Below are positions 32,623 to 41,080 of a DNA stretch of 64,000 bases, in pieces (within the stretch, counting starts at the first letter, position 1; every line of letters starts with the position of its first letter). The notes beneath the pieces were generated by a model that ran no database searches, was not told the origin of the DNA, and worked only from the letters and a program-made list of their open reading frames with translations. The DNA lies in contig NZ_JASVWB010000002.1 of NCBI RefSeq assembly GCF_030287445.1, positions 7,688,001 to 7,752,000 on the forward strand, read 5' to 3'. The position numbers and the translations under genes are program-made. The DNA is from Streptomyces sp. ALI-76-A (GTDB lineage Bacteria > Actinomycetota > Actinomycetes > Streptomycetales > Streptomycetaceae).

Positions 32623-35025
32623 TCAGCCCGCCCGTACCGACCAGGTGCGCCGGGTGATCCACTCGGCGTGTGTCACGGCGGCCGTCCGGGTGCCGTCGGC
32701 CGCTTCCCGGGGCACGTACACCGGGGCGTCCGGGTGCAGCGGCAGCACCCGCAGCCGCAGTCCCCGGGCGCGCGGTGTGTCCGCGGGCAGCCGGTCGAGG
32801 CCGATGTCCCAGACCCGTCCGGAGAAGAACTGGTCCGCGACGAGGGTGTCTCCCACGTACGCCCGTCCCACGTCGCCGGTCCAGTGCAGGCGCAGCAGCG
32901 TGCCCGGCGGCAGGCCGTCCGGTACGTCGACGTGGTACTCGGCGGCCAGGGAGTCGACGTGCTTGTCCGCGGGTACGCTCGCCCGCCCCTGCACGCCCGT
33001 CGCGGGCTCGGGCGCCGGACCCGCCGGGCGGAGCGGGACGACCGTGACGGCCGGCGGGGCGGCCCCGTCCGCGGGCTCCGTACCGGCCCGCACCGCGTAC
33101 CGCGTGAACACCCCGTCCGCAGACTCCGTGACCACCGCCCCGTCGACAACCGGGGCCTTGGGCGGAGCGGGCAGCACCGCGAACGAGACGGCCGAGGCCG
33201 GCCCGTGCAGCCGCATCTCGTCCCGCTCCCGGTCGAAGACGACACCCGCGTCGCACAGCACCAGCCGCTCGGCGCCCCAGGCCTCGCCCCGGTAGGCGGT
33301 ACGTGCCGTCGCCGCGTCCAGGACCAGCAGGCCGACCCGGCCGCCGTCCGTCGTCTCCACCTCGACCAGGGCATCGGTGCCGGGCCGCAGACCGGTCACC
33401 AGCAGCCGGTCCCCGACCGGGGTGAGCTCCCCGGACGGCGCGCCGACCGACACCACCGACGAGGAGCCCAGGGCGAGTTCGACAGCGATACCGTCGGTGG
33501 CGGCCAGCACCAGCACGGTACGGCCGTCCAGGCCGACCGTGCACACGGGCTGCGCGGTGGCCCACTCCAGCCGCAGCCCCGCCACGTCGAGCCGCAACGG
33601 CCAGCAGAAGTAGGCGCCGCTCGGGACCGTGACCGGCGTGCTCGGCAGGGTCAGCGCGCCGCCCTCGCCGGGGAACTCGACCGTGAACGACGTGTCCGGG
33701 TGGGCCGGCAGCGGCTCGTGCGGCTGGTGGTTGTTGACGAACAGGAACCCCGACCGGCTGTCGCCGCGTACGGCCCAGCGCAGTGTCTCCCGGTCGTCCT
33801 GGTCCGTCGGCCGCCGCTCGGGCAGCACGGACTCCAGGGGCGCGAGGACCGGACCGAAGTCCGCCAACAGCAGGTTCTGCAACCGCAGTTCGTCGTACGT
33901 CCGCCGGTACTGGCCGTACTCGCCGAGCGGCGCCTGGAAGTCGTACGTCAGGACGGGCAGGTCGTTGGGGTAGCCGGTGGCGTGGGACTCCTGAAGGGTC
34001 GTCAGCTCGCCGGCGGGGTTGGTGCCGCCGTGGAACATGTAGAAGCCCTGCCACACCGAGCCGCACCCGATCTTCGTGAGCCCGAGCGCGCCGATGTCGT
34101 CGGCGTCGACCCGCGGGCGGCGGTGGTACGACACCGCCATCCCGCCGCCCAACTCGCAGGTGGCCCACGGGAACCGGTCCGCGGAGGCGTCCGGTTCGCC
34201 GCCGCGCACGGTGGTCGGGCGCAGGTCGGCGCCGATGCCCTCGTCGTCGCGCTGGTGGGTGAAGAAGAAGTGCTTGCGGCAGGTGTCGGGCCAGCCGCCG
34301 TCCGCCTCGGTCCAGAACGTCTCGGTGTAGCCGCCGTACAGCGGAAGCAGCTCGTCGGGCGGGAGCCGGACGCCGCCCCAGGCGGTCGACGTCCACAGCG
34401 GGGCGCTCAGTCCGGCGTCCTGGGCCGTCCGCTTGAGGGTGAGGAGATGACCGGGCTGGTCGTACAGCTCGTTCTCGACCTGGATCGCCACGATCGGGCC
34501 GCCGTGCGCCCGGTCCAGGCCCCGCAGTTGCCCGGCGATCGCCGCGAACCAGGTGCGCACGGGCTCCAGATAGGCGGGGTCGTCGGTGCGCGGCACGCAG
34601 TCGCGGGCCAGCAGCCAGTCCGGCAGGCCCCCGTTGCGGACCTCCGCGTGGCACCAGGGGCCGATGCGCGGAATGAAGTCCAGGCCGTGCCGGGCGCACA
34701 GCTCGGCGAATCGGCGCAGGTCACGGTCGCCGTCGAAGCGGATCCGGCCCTCGATCTCCTCATGGTGGATCCAGATGAGGTAACTGGCGACAGCCGTGAC
34801 ACCGCCCGCCTTCATCTTCAGCAGCTCCTCCTCCCACTCGGCGGCCGGGTAGCGGGAGTAGTGGAACTCGCCGGAGACCGGGAACCAGGGGCGCCCGCCC
34901 CGCGTGAGCCACCGGCTGGTGACCTCGACGGGGTCGGGCACGCCGGGCGCGTCGGAGAAGGGCAGGTGCCCGGTCAGCGGGGGACCGGCGGGGGCGGGGA
35001 CGCGCAGCCGATGAGGGCGGGTCAT
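32623..35025 (-). CDS. Divergent GH35 family beta-galactosidase
   Basis: An 800-residue glycoside hydrolase with a GH35-type TIM barrel. The N-terminal part shows PVSGEFHYSRYP, IPRIGPWCHAEVRNGG and IQVENELYD, with E186 as the likely acid/base and E291 (CELGGG) near the expected nucleophile. FYMFHGGTNPAG is another family hallmark. It is more divergent and longer than its neighbour, with beta-rich C-terminal domains. No signal peptide, so it acts inside the cell on imported galactosides. Its ATG overlaps the stop of the upstream GH35 gene by one base (TGATG), so the two are coupled. Exact substrate is unknown. Confidence 0.88.
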   Translation of the reverse strand: MTRPHRLRVPAPAGPPLTGHLPFSDAPGVPDPVEVTSRWLTRGGRPWFPVSGEFHYSRYPAAEWEEELLKMKAGGVTAVASYLIWIHHEEIEGRIRFDGDRDLRRFAELCARHGLDFIPRIGPWCHAEVRNGGLPDWLLARDCVPRTDDPAYLEPVRTWFAAIAGQLRGLDRAHGGPIVAIQVENELYDQPGHLLTLKRTAQDAGLSAPLWTSTAWGGVRLPPDELLPLYGGYTETFWTEADGGWPDTCRKHFFFTHQRDDEGIGADLRPTTVRGGEPDASADRFPWATCELGGGMAVSYHRRPRVDADDIGALGLTKIGCGSVWQGFYMFHGGTNPAGELTTLQESHATGYPNDLPVLTYDFQAPLGEYGQYRRTYDELRLQNLLLADFGPVLAPLESVLPERRPTDQDDRETLRWAVRGDSRSGFLFVNNHQPHEPLPAHPDTSFTVEFPGEGGALTLPSTPVTVPSGAYFCWPLRLDVAGLRLEWATAQPVCTVGLDGRTVLVLAATDGIAVELALGSSSVVSVGAPSGELTPVGDRLLVTGLRPGTDALVEVETTDGGRVGLLVLDAATARTAYRGEAWGAERLVLCDAGVVFDRERDEMRLHGPASAVSFAVLPAPPKAPVVDGAVVTESADGVFTRYAVRAGTEPADGAAPPAVTVVPLRPAGPAPEPATGVQGRASVPADKHVDSLAAEYHVDVPDGLPPGTLLRLHWTGDVGRAYVGDTLVADQFFSGRVWDIGLDRLPADTPRARGLRLRVLPLHPDAPVYVPREAADGTRTAAVTHAEWITRRTWSVRAG

Positions 35026-36785
35026 CAGGTGTTCTCCGGTCCGAGGTCGGGAGCGTCGGTGAGCCGTGCCCGGGTGCCGGCGGTGGCGTGCAGCTCCAGC
35101 AGGACGAGCTCGTTGGCGCCCGCCCGCAGGACCGGCCCCGGCACGTACAGCGTGCGCTGCGGACCGCGGTTCCAGTAGCGGCCGAGGTGGAAGCCGTTGA
35201 CCCACGCCTGGCCCTTCGTCCAGCCCGGCAGGGCCAGGAACGTGTCGGCCGGCGTGTCCACCTCGAACGTGCCGCGGTGGAAGGCGGGCACCGCGTCCGT
35301 GGCCGCGGCGGACGGCTCGAACGGCACCGCGCCGAGGTCGCCCAGGGGAACGGGCAGGCACTCCCAGCCGTGCAGGGCGGTGCCCTGGAAGGACACCGGG
35401 CCCAGCAGCCCCTTGGGCGCGCCGATGCGGGGCCCGTAGTTGACCCCGCCCTGGTTCTCCACCAGCACCTCCAGCACGGCACCGGACCGGGGGACGCGCA
35501 ACGGCAGCGTCTCGTCGTGGCGTTCGCGTTCCAGTACGCCGACAGGGGCGCCGTCCACGAAGACCTGCGCCCGGTCACCCACCCCGCCCGCGAAGTGCAA
35601 CAGGCCGTCGCCCGAGGCGGGAACGGTGGTGCGGTACAGCACATACCCGCCGTGCACGCCGAGTTCGTTCATCGTCACCGGGTCCTGGGCGCGCACCACG
35701 CCGTCCAGTGTGCCGAGGTACGGCAGCAGCGGTGCCCTGCGGTCCAGGCCGACGGTACGGGGCGGAAGTTTGGGACCCGCCGCCGGGACCGGCTCGTCGG
35801 GGACCGGCGCGTGCCGGGCGATGACCTCACGGAACGCGTGGTACTTCGGGCCGGGGTCACCGCTCTCGGTGAGCGGGGCGTCGTAGTCGTACGAGGTGAC
35901 GGTGGGCGCGTACGTGTGGTGGTGGTTGGCGCCGTTGGTGAAGCCGAAGTTGGTGCCGCCGTGGAACATGTAGACGTTGACGGAGGCGCCCGCGGACAGC
36001 AGCCGGTCCAGGTCGGCCGCCGTGTCCTCCGCCGACCGCACGTGGTGCGGGCCTCCCCAGTGGTCGAACCAGCCGATCCAGAACTCCGCGCACATCAGGG
36101 GGCCGTCGGGCCGGTGCGCGCGCAGTGCGGACAGATGCTCGTCGATCCGGCTGCCGAACGTCCCCGTGCTGAGCGTGCCGGGCAGGCTGCCGGCGGCCAG
36201 GTGCTTGGCGTTGGCCTGGTCGCAGGTGAACAGCAGCTCCTCGACACCCCGGGACCGCAGAGCCTGTTCGACGTGCTCGAGGTACGCGATGTCGTCGCCG
36301 TACGCTCCGTACTCGTTCTCCACCTGTACGGCGATCACCGGTCCGCCGTTCGCCGCCAGGTGCGGCAGCAGCGGGGGCAGGAGCTGGTCGAGGTAGCGGT
36401 CGAATGCCTCGGTGAAGCGGGGGTCACTGGTGCGCAGGCGGATGTCCGGGTCCGCGATGAGCCACGCGGGCAGTCCGCCGTCGTCCCACTCGGCGCAGAT
36501 GTAGGGCCCGGGACGCAACAGGACGCGCAGGCCCTCCTGTTGCGCCAGCCGCAGGAAGCGGGGCAGGTCGAGCAGACCGTCGAGGACGAGCGTGCCGGGC
36601 TGCGGCTCGTGGAGGTTCCACGGCAGGTACGTCTCGACGGTGTTGAGCCCCATCAGACGGGCCTTGCGCAGCCGGTCGGTCCATTGGTCGGGATGGACGC
36701 GGAAGTAGTGCAGGGCCCCGGAGATGATCCGGAACGGCTCGCCGTGCAGGAGGAAACCGTCGGACGTCGTCGTCAGAGCGGGCAT
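35025..36785 (-). CDS. GH35 beta-galactosidase
   Basis: A 586-residue canonical GH35 beta-galactosidase, intracellular. Signature motifs are present: SGALHYFRV, LRPGPYICAEWD, VQVENEYG with E158 as acid/base, AEFWIGWFDHWG with E234 as nucleophile, and YMFHGGTNFGF. It should remove terminal beta-galactose from galactosides. It lies between the MFS transporter and a second GH35 gene on the minus strand. The 187-nt gap upstream (36786-36972) is strongly G-rich on the plus strand and holds no gene or palindrome that I can see. Start at ATG 36785. Confidence 0.93.
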   Translation of the reverse strand: MPALTTTSDGFLLHGEPFRIISGALHYFRVHPDQWTDRLRKARLMGLNTVETYLPWNLHEPQPGTLVLDGLLDLPRFLRLAQQEGLRVLLRPGPYICAEWDDGGLPAWLIADPDIRLRTSDPRFTEAFDRYLDQLLPPLLPHLAANGGPVIAVQVENEYGAYGDDIAYLEHVEQALRSRGVEELLFTCDQANAKHLAAGSLPGTLSTGTFGSRIDEHLSALRAHRPDGPLMCAEFWIGWFDHWGGPHHVRSAEDTAADLDRLLSAGASVNVYMFHGGTNFGFTNGANHHHTYAPTVTSYDYDAPLTESGDPGPKYHAFREVIARHAPVPDEPVPAAGPKLPPRTVGLDRRAPLLPYLGTLDGVVRAQDPVTMNELGVHGGYVLYRTTVPASGDGLLHFAGGVGDRAQVFVDGAPVGVLERERHDETLPLRVPRSGAVLEVLVENQGGVNYGPRIGAPKGLLGPVSFQGTALHGWECLPVPLGDLGAVPFEPSAAATDAVPAFHRGTFEVDTPADTFLALPGWTKGQAWVNGFHLGRYWNRGPQRTLYVPGPVLRAGANELVLLELHATAGTRARLTDAPDLGPENT

Positions 36786-36972
36786 GCGGGGGCTTCCCTT
36801 CGGTGGGGTGCGACAGGCCGGTGCGGTGCGGGTGGAGAGGGAGGCGAGGGGAACGGACGGAAGGCTCGGAGGGAGGACCCGGACGGAGGGCCGGGGCTGA
36901 GGACTCGGAGGCGGAACTCGAACGGAGGGGGCGGGCGGAGGCCGCGGACGGGGGCTCGGGCCGGCCCCCCCC

Positions 36973-38229
36973 TCAGCGGGCGCGGGTCGCGCGGATCAGC
37001 CAGAGGGTCGCGGCCAGGCACAGCGCCGAGACACCGCACAGCAGCAGCGGGACCGCGCGGACGCCGGACGCCTCGATGGCCTTGCCGAGCGCCGGCCCGG
37101 CGGCGACACCGCCGATCATGGACGCGGCGATGACGACGGCACCGGCCCGGCGGGCGCTCGGGGCCGCCCGGTGCAGCCAGGGCAGGCCGGTGGGGAAGAT
37201 CGGGGCGATGAACAGACCGACACCGGCGTAGGCGTACGGCGCGAGGGCCGGGACCGAGGCCAGCAGCAGACAGACCGTCATGCCCGCGCAGGAGACGGTG
37301 ATGATGGTCTGCGCCGAGAAGCGCAGCGCGATCGGCGCGACCAGGAAGCGGCCGACGGTCATCATCAGCCAGTAGACGGAGGTGGCGGTCGCGGCGACCC
37401 CGGCGCCGTAGCCGACGGTCTCCAGGTGGGTGGGCTCCCAGCCGCCGACGCCCGCCTCGATGCCCACGTGCAGGACGTAGAGAGCGACGAACACGGCGAG
37501 CACCGAGCCGAGGCTGCGGCCGAGCACCCCTGCGCCGCCGGACTCCCGGACGCCGGCCGGTTGCGGCGCCCGGTCGCGTACGCCCTTCAGGCACAGCAGC
37601 AACGGCAGGGTGGCGAGCGCGAACCCGAGGAAGACCGCCGGGTAGTGCTCGGAGCCCACCACACCGATCAGCGCCGGTCCGAGGATCGCGCCGACGCCGA
37701 AGTGGGCGTTGAGGATGTTCAGCATCGCGGTCGAACGGTGGCCGAAGCCGATCGCGAACAACTGGTTGAGGCCGTAGTCGATACCGCCGAAGCCGAGCCC
37801 GGCGAACAGCGCCGCGGCCAGCGCGGCCGGCCAGTTCGGCGCCAGCGCGAAGCCCGCCGCGCCGATCGCCATGAGCAGGTACGAGGCGCCGAGGATCCGC
37901 CGGTTGCCGAGGCGGCCGTAGAGCCGGTCGAACAGCAGCACACCGGCGACCCCGCCGACGAAGTGGGCGCTCAGCCCGAGTCCGGCCGCCGAGGGCGTCA
38001 GCCCGAACTCCTCCCGGAACGCCGGGATGGCCGGACCGTACAGGGCCTGGAGCACGCCGATCAGGACGAAACCGACGCAGGAGGCCACCACGGCGGCGGG
38101 ACTGAAGACCGGCCGGCGCTCGGCACCGGGAACCGGTTCCTGCACGGGATCGGGGGCCGGTTCGTGCGTGGGTGCCTGGACGGACGGCACCGGCGTGCTG
38201 CTGTCGACGACGCGATCTTCCCCCGGCAC
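36973..38229 (-). CDS. MFS transporter, probable galactoside or sugar importer
   Basis: A 418-residue major facilitator superfamily transporter with about 12 hydrophobic helices, after a Pro/Glu-rich cytoplasmic N-terminus. The family loop after helix 2 reads DRLYGRLGNRRIL. It is the first gene of the beta-galactosidase operon, so uptake of a galactoside or galactose is likely. GTG 38229 is chosen because GAGAGGGG lies 6 nt upstream; this also puts the palindrome at 38258-38279 about 30 nt before the start, where a repressor would block transcription. Confidence 0.85.
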   Translation of the reverse strand: MPGEDRVVDSSTPVPSVQAPTHEPAPDPVQEPVPGAERRPVFSPAAVVASCVGFVLIGVLQALYGPAIPAFREEFGLTPSAAGLGLSAHFVGGVAGVLLFDRLYGRLGNRRILGASYLLMAIGAAGFALAPNWPAALAAALFAGLGFGGIDYGLNQLFAIGFGHRSTAMLNILNAHFGVGAILGPALIGVVGSEHYPAVFLGFALATLPLLLCLKGVRDRAPQPAGVRESGGAGVLGRSLGSVLAVFVALYVLHVGIEAGVGGWEPTHLETVGYGAGVAATATSVYWLMMTVGRFLVAPIALRFSAQTIITVSCAGMTVCLLLASVPALAPYAYAGVGLFIAPIFPTGLPWLHRAAPSARRAGAVVIAASMIGGVAAGPALGKAIEASGVRAVPLLLCGVSALCLAATLWLIRATRAR

Positions 38230-38257
38230 CGCACACCCCTCTCGTTCGCTCCGACGG

Positions 38258-38279
38258 CTGATGTTACCGGTAACATCAG
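38258..38279. promoter_or_regulatory. 22-bp perfect palindrome, LacI-type operator of the MFS/GH35 operon
   Basis: The central 20 bp are TGATGTTACCGGTAACATCA, with one more matching pair outside (C58/G79). The central CG step and the alternating purine-pyrimidine core are typical of LacI-family operators. It lies 29 nt upstream of the MFS start, and the only LacI gene in this cluster is at 31321-32388. Confidence 0.8.
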
Positions 38280-38343
38280 AGCCGTCAAGATCCTGGGCGG
38301 TGGTGGATCGGAAGGTGGGCGACGGAGCGCGTTCGTGAGTGAT

Positions 38344-38381
38344 TGGACTTCCAGTCCAGCGATTGGACGTGTAGTCTAGAC
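38344..38381. promoter_or_regulatory. Inverted repeats upstream of the YheO-like regulator
   Basis: TGGACT-TCC-AGTCCA (38344-38358) is a perfect 6-bp inverted repeat. A second, weaker copy follows at 38364-38378 (TGGAC, 4 nt, AGTCTA), preceded by the same GATTG word, so the two form a direct pair 20 bp apart. GTCTAGAC (38374-38381) is also palindromic. They lie about 35 nt before the regulator start and may be its autoregulatory sites. Confidence 0.6.
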
Positions 38382-38412
38382 GTGCTGGTCGGGGCTTGGA
38401 GAGGGAGGGCGT

Positions 38413-39264
38413 GTGTCGGGCGAAGAGGACCTGGAGAGCGAGCGGGACGCGATCCTCGCCGCGCTGAAGCCGGTCGTCGAGGGGATCGTGGCGACCTTCG
38501 GTCCGATGTGCGAGGTGGTCCTGCACGACTACCGGCGCCCGGAGCGGTCGGTGGTCGCCCTCGCCGGCGCGGTGACCGGGCGTGCCGTGGGCGGGGCGAT
38601 GAGCGAGATCGGCATGCGGATGGTCGCGCGCGGCGACCGGGCGGCCGACGAGCTGAACTACGTCACCCGCACGCGCGCCGGACAGACCGTCAAGTCCTCC
38701 ACCATGGTGCTGCGGGACTCCACCGGAGCGGTGTTCGGAGCCGTCTGCGTCAACCTCGACGTGTCCGCGGCCACCGAGGCCCACGCCCTGCTCGGCGTGC
38801 TCGCCGGGATCGGCCGGGCCCCCGCCGAACTGCCGGTCACCACCTTCGGCAACGACATCGACTCCGTCGTCGACGTGATACTCGACGCCCATCAGCTCCA
38901 CCAGAACCGCCCCTGGGCGGGACTCGACCGCGCGGAGCGGCTGGAACTGTTCCGCAGCCTGGACGACCGCGGCGTCTTCGCCGTGCGGCGCGCGGTCGAG
39001 CAGGTCGCCGCCCGGCTCGGCATCTCCCGCGCCTCCGCGTACAGCTACCTCTCCCAGGCCAGAGCCGCGACCACGCCGACCACCGGGGCCTCTGATGCGC
39101 CCGGGTCCTCCGGGTCCTCCGACCCCACCCCCGACCCCACCCCCGGCTCCGCCGCGGGATCGGCGGTCGGTGGATCCTCCGACTCCGCTCCTCCCGCTGC
39201 TGCTCCTCCCGCTGCTGCTCCTTCCGCTGCTGCTTCTTCCGATTCCGATGGAGGACACGCGTGA
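38413..39264 (+). CDS. YheO-like PAS/HTH transcriptional regulator
   Basis: A 283-residue protein with a YheO-type PAS-like sensor domain (about 20-130; MCEVVLHDYRRPERSVVAL, GAVCVNLDVSAA) and a C-terminal helix-turn-helix (about 190-216; VAARLGISRASAYSYLSQA). The C-terminal 60 residues are a low-complexity Ala/Pro/Ser/Thr tail encoded by short CTGCTGCTCCTCCCG-type DNA repeats (39187-39240). GTG start with GGAGAGGGAGGG upstream. Its stop overlaps the threonine dehydratase start (GTGA), so it probably senses an amino acid and controls that gene. Confidence 0.85.
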   Translation: MSGEEDLESERDAILAALKPVVEGIVATFGPMCEVVLHDYRRPERSVVALAGAVTGRAVGGAMSEIGMRMVARGDRAADELNYVTRTRAGQTVKSSTMVLRDSTGAVFGAVCVNLDVSAATEAHALLGVLAGIGRAPAELPVTTFGNDIDSVVDVILDAHQLHQNRPWAGLDRAERLELFRSLDDRGVFAVRRAVEQVAARLGISRASAYSYLSQARAATTPTTGASDAPGSSGSSDPTPDPTPGSAAGSAVGGSSDSAPPAAAPPAAAPSAAASSDSDGGHA

Positions 39265-40238
39265 CGACCACCACCCCGCCGGTCACCCTGGACGACATCC
39301 GTGACGCTGCCGCCCGGCTCAAGGGCGTCGCCCACCGCACTCCCGTGCTGCGCTCACGCACCCTCGACGAACTCGTCGGCGCCGAGGTCTTCCTCAAGTG
39401 CGAGAACTTCCAGCGCGTGGGCGCCTTCAAGTTCCGCGGTGCCTACAACGCGGCCTCCCGGCTCACCCCGGAACAACTGGCCCGGGGCATCGCCGCCTAC
39501 TCCTCCGGCAACCACGCCCAGGCCGTCGCCCTGGCCGCCCGCGAACTCGGCACCACCGCGGTGATCGTCATGCCGGAGGACACCCCGGCCTCCAAGCGGG
39601 CGGCCACCGCCGCCTACGGCGCCGAGATCGTGACGTACGACCGCTACACCGGTGACCGCGTGGCCATCGGGGAGGCGCTGGCCGCCGAGCGGAACCTCGC
39701 TCTCATCCCGCCCTACGAACACCCGCACGTCATGGCGGGCCAGGGCACCGCGGCACTCGAACTCATCGAGGAGGTAGGAGATTTGGGGGCACTGATGACA
39801 CCGGTGGGCGGCGGTGGACTGATCGCCGGCAGTGCCACCGCGGCCAAGGGGCTGGACGCCGGTATCCAGGTGATCGGCGTGGAGCCGGAGGCCGGGGACG
39901 ACACCAGACAGTCGCTGGAGGCGGGCCGGCGGGTCACGATCCCCGTGCCCCGCACCATCGCCGACGGTCAGGCGGCGGAGACGCCGGGGGAGCTGACCTT
40001 CTCCGTCAACCGGCGGCTCGTCGACGGGATCGTCCTGGTGTCCGACGACGAGATCCGGGCGGCGATGCGGTTCGCGTTCGAACGCCTGAAGATCGTCGTC
40101 GAGCCGAGCGGCGCCACGCCGCTGGCCGCCCTGCTCGCTGGCCGGGCGGGAGCCCTCCCGGGCCGGGTGGGAGTGATCGTCTCCGGCGGGAACATCGGCG
40201 TGGAGCGTTTCGCCCAGCTGTGCGCGGCCGGGGCCTGA
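39261..40238 (+). CDS. PLP-dependent threonine/serine dehydratase
   Basis: A 325-residue fold-type II PLP enzyme. K57 in AFKFRGAYN forms the Schiff base, SSGNHAQA binds the substrate carboxylate, and the glycine-rich phosphate loop is GGGGL at 183-187. Length and motifs fit catabolic threonine dehydratase or serine racemase without a C-terminal regulatory domain. It converts threonine to 2-oxobutyrate, or serine to pyruvate, with ammonia release. GGAGGACAC precedes the GTG. The upstream YheO-like regulator is translationally coupled. Hydroxyaspartate dehydratase activity is an alternative. Confidence 0.9.
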   Translation: MTTTTPPVTLDDIRDAAARLKGVAHRTPVLRSRTLDELVGAEVFLKCENFQRVGAFKFRGAYNAASRLTPEQLARGIAAYSSGNHAQAVALAARELGTTAVIVMPEDTPASKRAATAAYGAEIVTYDRYTGDRVAIGEALAAERNLALIPPYEHPHVMAGQGTAALELIEEVGDLGALMTPVGGGGLIAGSATAAKGLDAGIQVIGVEPEAGDDTRQSLEAGRRVTIPVPRTIADGQAAETPGELTFSVNRRLVDGIVLVSDDEIRAAMRFAFERLKIVVEPSGATPLAALLAGRAGALPGRVGVIVSGGNIGVERFAQLCAAGA

Positions 40239-40437
40239 CTGCACGAGCGGCACGTCGGCACGTCGGACGTCGGCACCCGATTGCCAGTACATCGGGAGCC
40301 GTCACCCGAATGGCGGCCCCGGATGGACGGGCGGACGATGGAGTGATGGGGCGCGGCCCCCGCGGTTCCGCTCATGGCGGGCGGAAGACGGAGACCGGCC
40401 CCGGCCGTGCGGACAACGGCCGGAAGGGAGAGCCGTC

Positions 40438-40797
40438 ATGCTTGAGGTGAAGACACTCGACAAGGCGGACGAGCGCCGCGACTTCCCCCAGGGACATCTC
40501 GAAGCCGTCCATCTCAGCGGACTCGACTTCGCCGTCGCGACCTTCGAGCCGGGCTGGCGCTGGTCGGAGTCCGTGGCACCGATAGCGGGCACGGACAGCT
40601 GCCAGGTCCACCACAACGGCTTCGTCGTCCAGGGGCGCATGCGCATCCGCATGGACGACGGCGCCGAGAGCGAAGTGGGCCCCGGCGACGTCTTCGTGTG
40701 CACGCCCGGCCATGACGCGTGGGTCGTCAGCGACGAGCAGGTCGTGGTGTACGACTTCGCGGGAGGTATGGCAAAGGAGTACGCGAAGGCGGACTGA
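40438..40797 (+). CDS. Small cupin-domain protein
   Basis: A 119-residue single-domain cupin. Beta strands dominate, with the conserved-like turns FEPGWRWSESV, DSCQVHHNGFVVQGRM and GPGDVFVCTPGHDAWV. The His and Glu residues of a typical metal site (HxH...E...H) are partly present (H in QVHHN, H in PGHDAW). Function not known; similar proteins are annotated only as cupins. Strong ribosome binding site (GGAAGGGAGAG) before the ATG. The last codons and stop are duplicated in tandem just downstream. Confidence 0.8.
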   Translation: MLEVKTLDKADERRDFPQGHLEAVHLSGLDFAVATFEPGWRWSESVAPIAGTDSCQVHHNGFVVQGRMRIRMDDGAESEVGPGDVFVCTPGHDAWVVSDEQVVVYDFAGGMAKEYAKAD

Positions 40798-40822
40798 CCG
40801 AGTACGCGAGGGCGGACTGACC
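40777..40822 (+). repeat. Tandem 23-bp duplication across the cupin stop codon
   Basis: GAGTACGCGAAGGCGGACTGACC (described here by its ends, GAGTACGCG to GACTGACC) occurs at 40777-40799 and again at 40800-40822 with one base change, followed by the start of a third copy. The stop codon is thus repeated. The rest of the gap (40823-41080) holds nothing that I recognise. Confidence 0.85.
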
Positions 40823-41080
40823 GAGTTGGTGTGCGCGGAGTGAAATGACCGCGCCTCGCAGATGTGCGCGGAGGCGGACCGGACGCCGGTCGCGGGCACG
40901 TGCGGCCTCCACTCGGTCGGCGCTGCGCGACCGGCGGATGACCCCACCACCTGACGACAGGTGTGCCTGAAGGCGGAGCCGAAACCCGTTCTCGGGCACG
41001 CCCGGTTTTGGCACACCCCGTGCCCAGAGCCCGTCCGGTCGGCCACAAGCCTCAGACGCCCGTCCGGTCAGCCACATGAC

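Noticed and set aside
32668..35178. Long plus-strand open frame opposite the GH35 gene
   Set aside because: The minus strand has full GH35 motifs and a coupled start. The plus frame has no motif and crosses the junction between two real genes.
36786..36972. G-rich gap before the GH35 gene as a quadruplex switch
   Set aside because: It has many short G-runs but no regular four-tract motif that I could define, and no binding-site overlap. It may simply be compositional bias.
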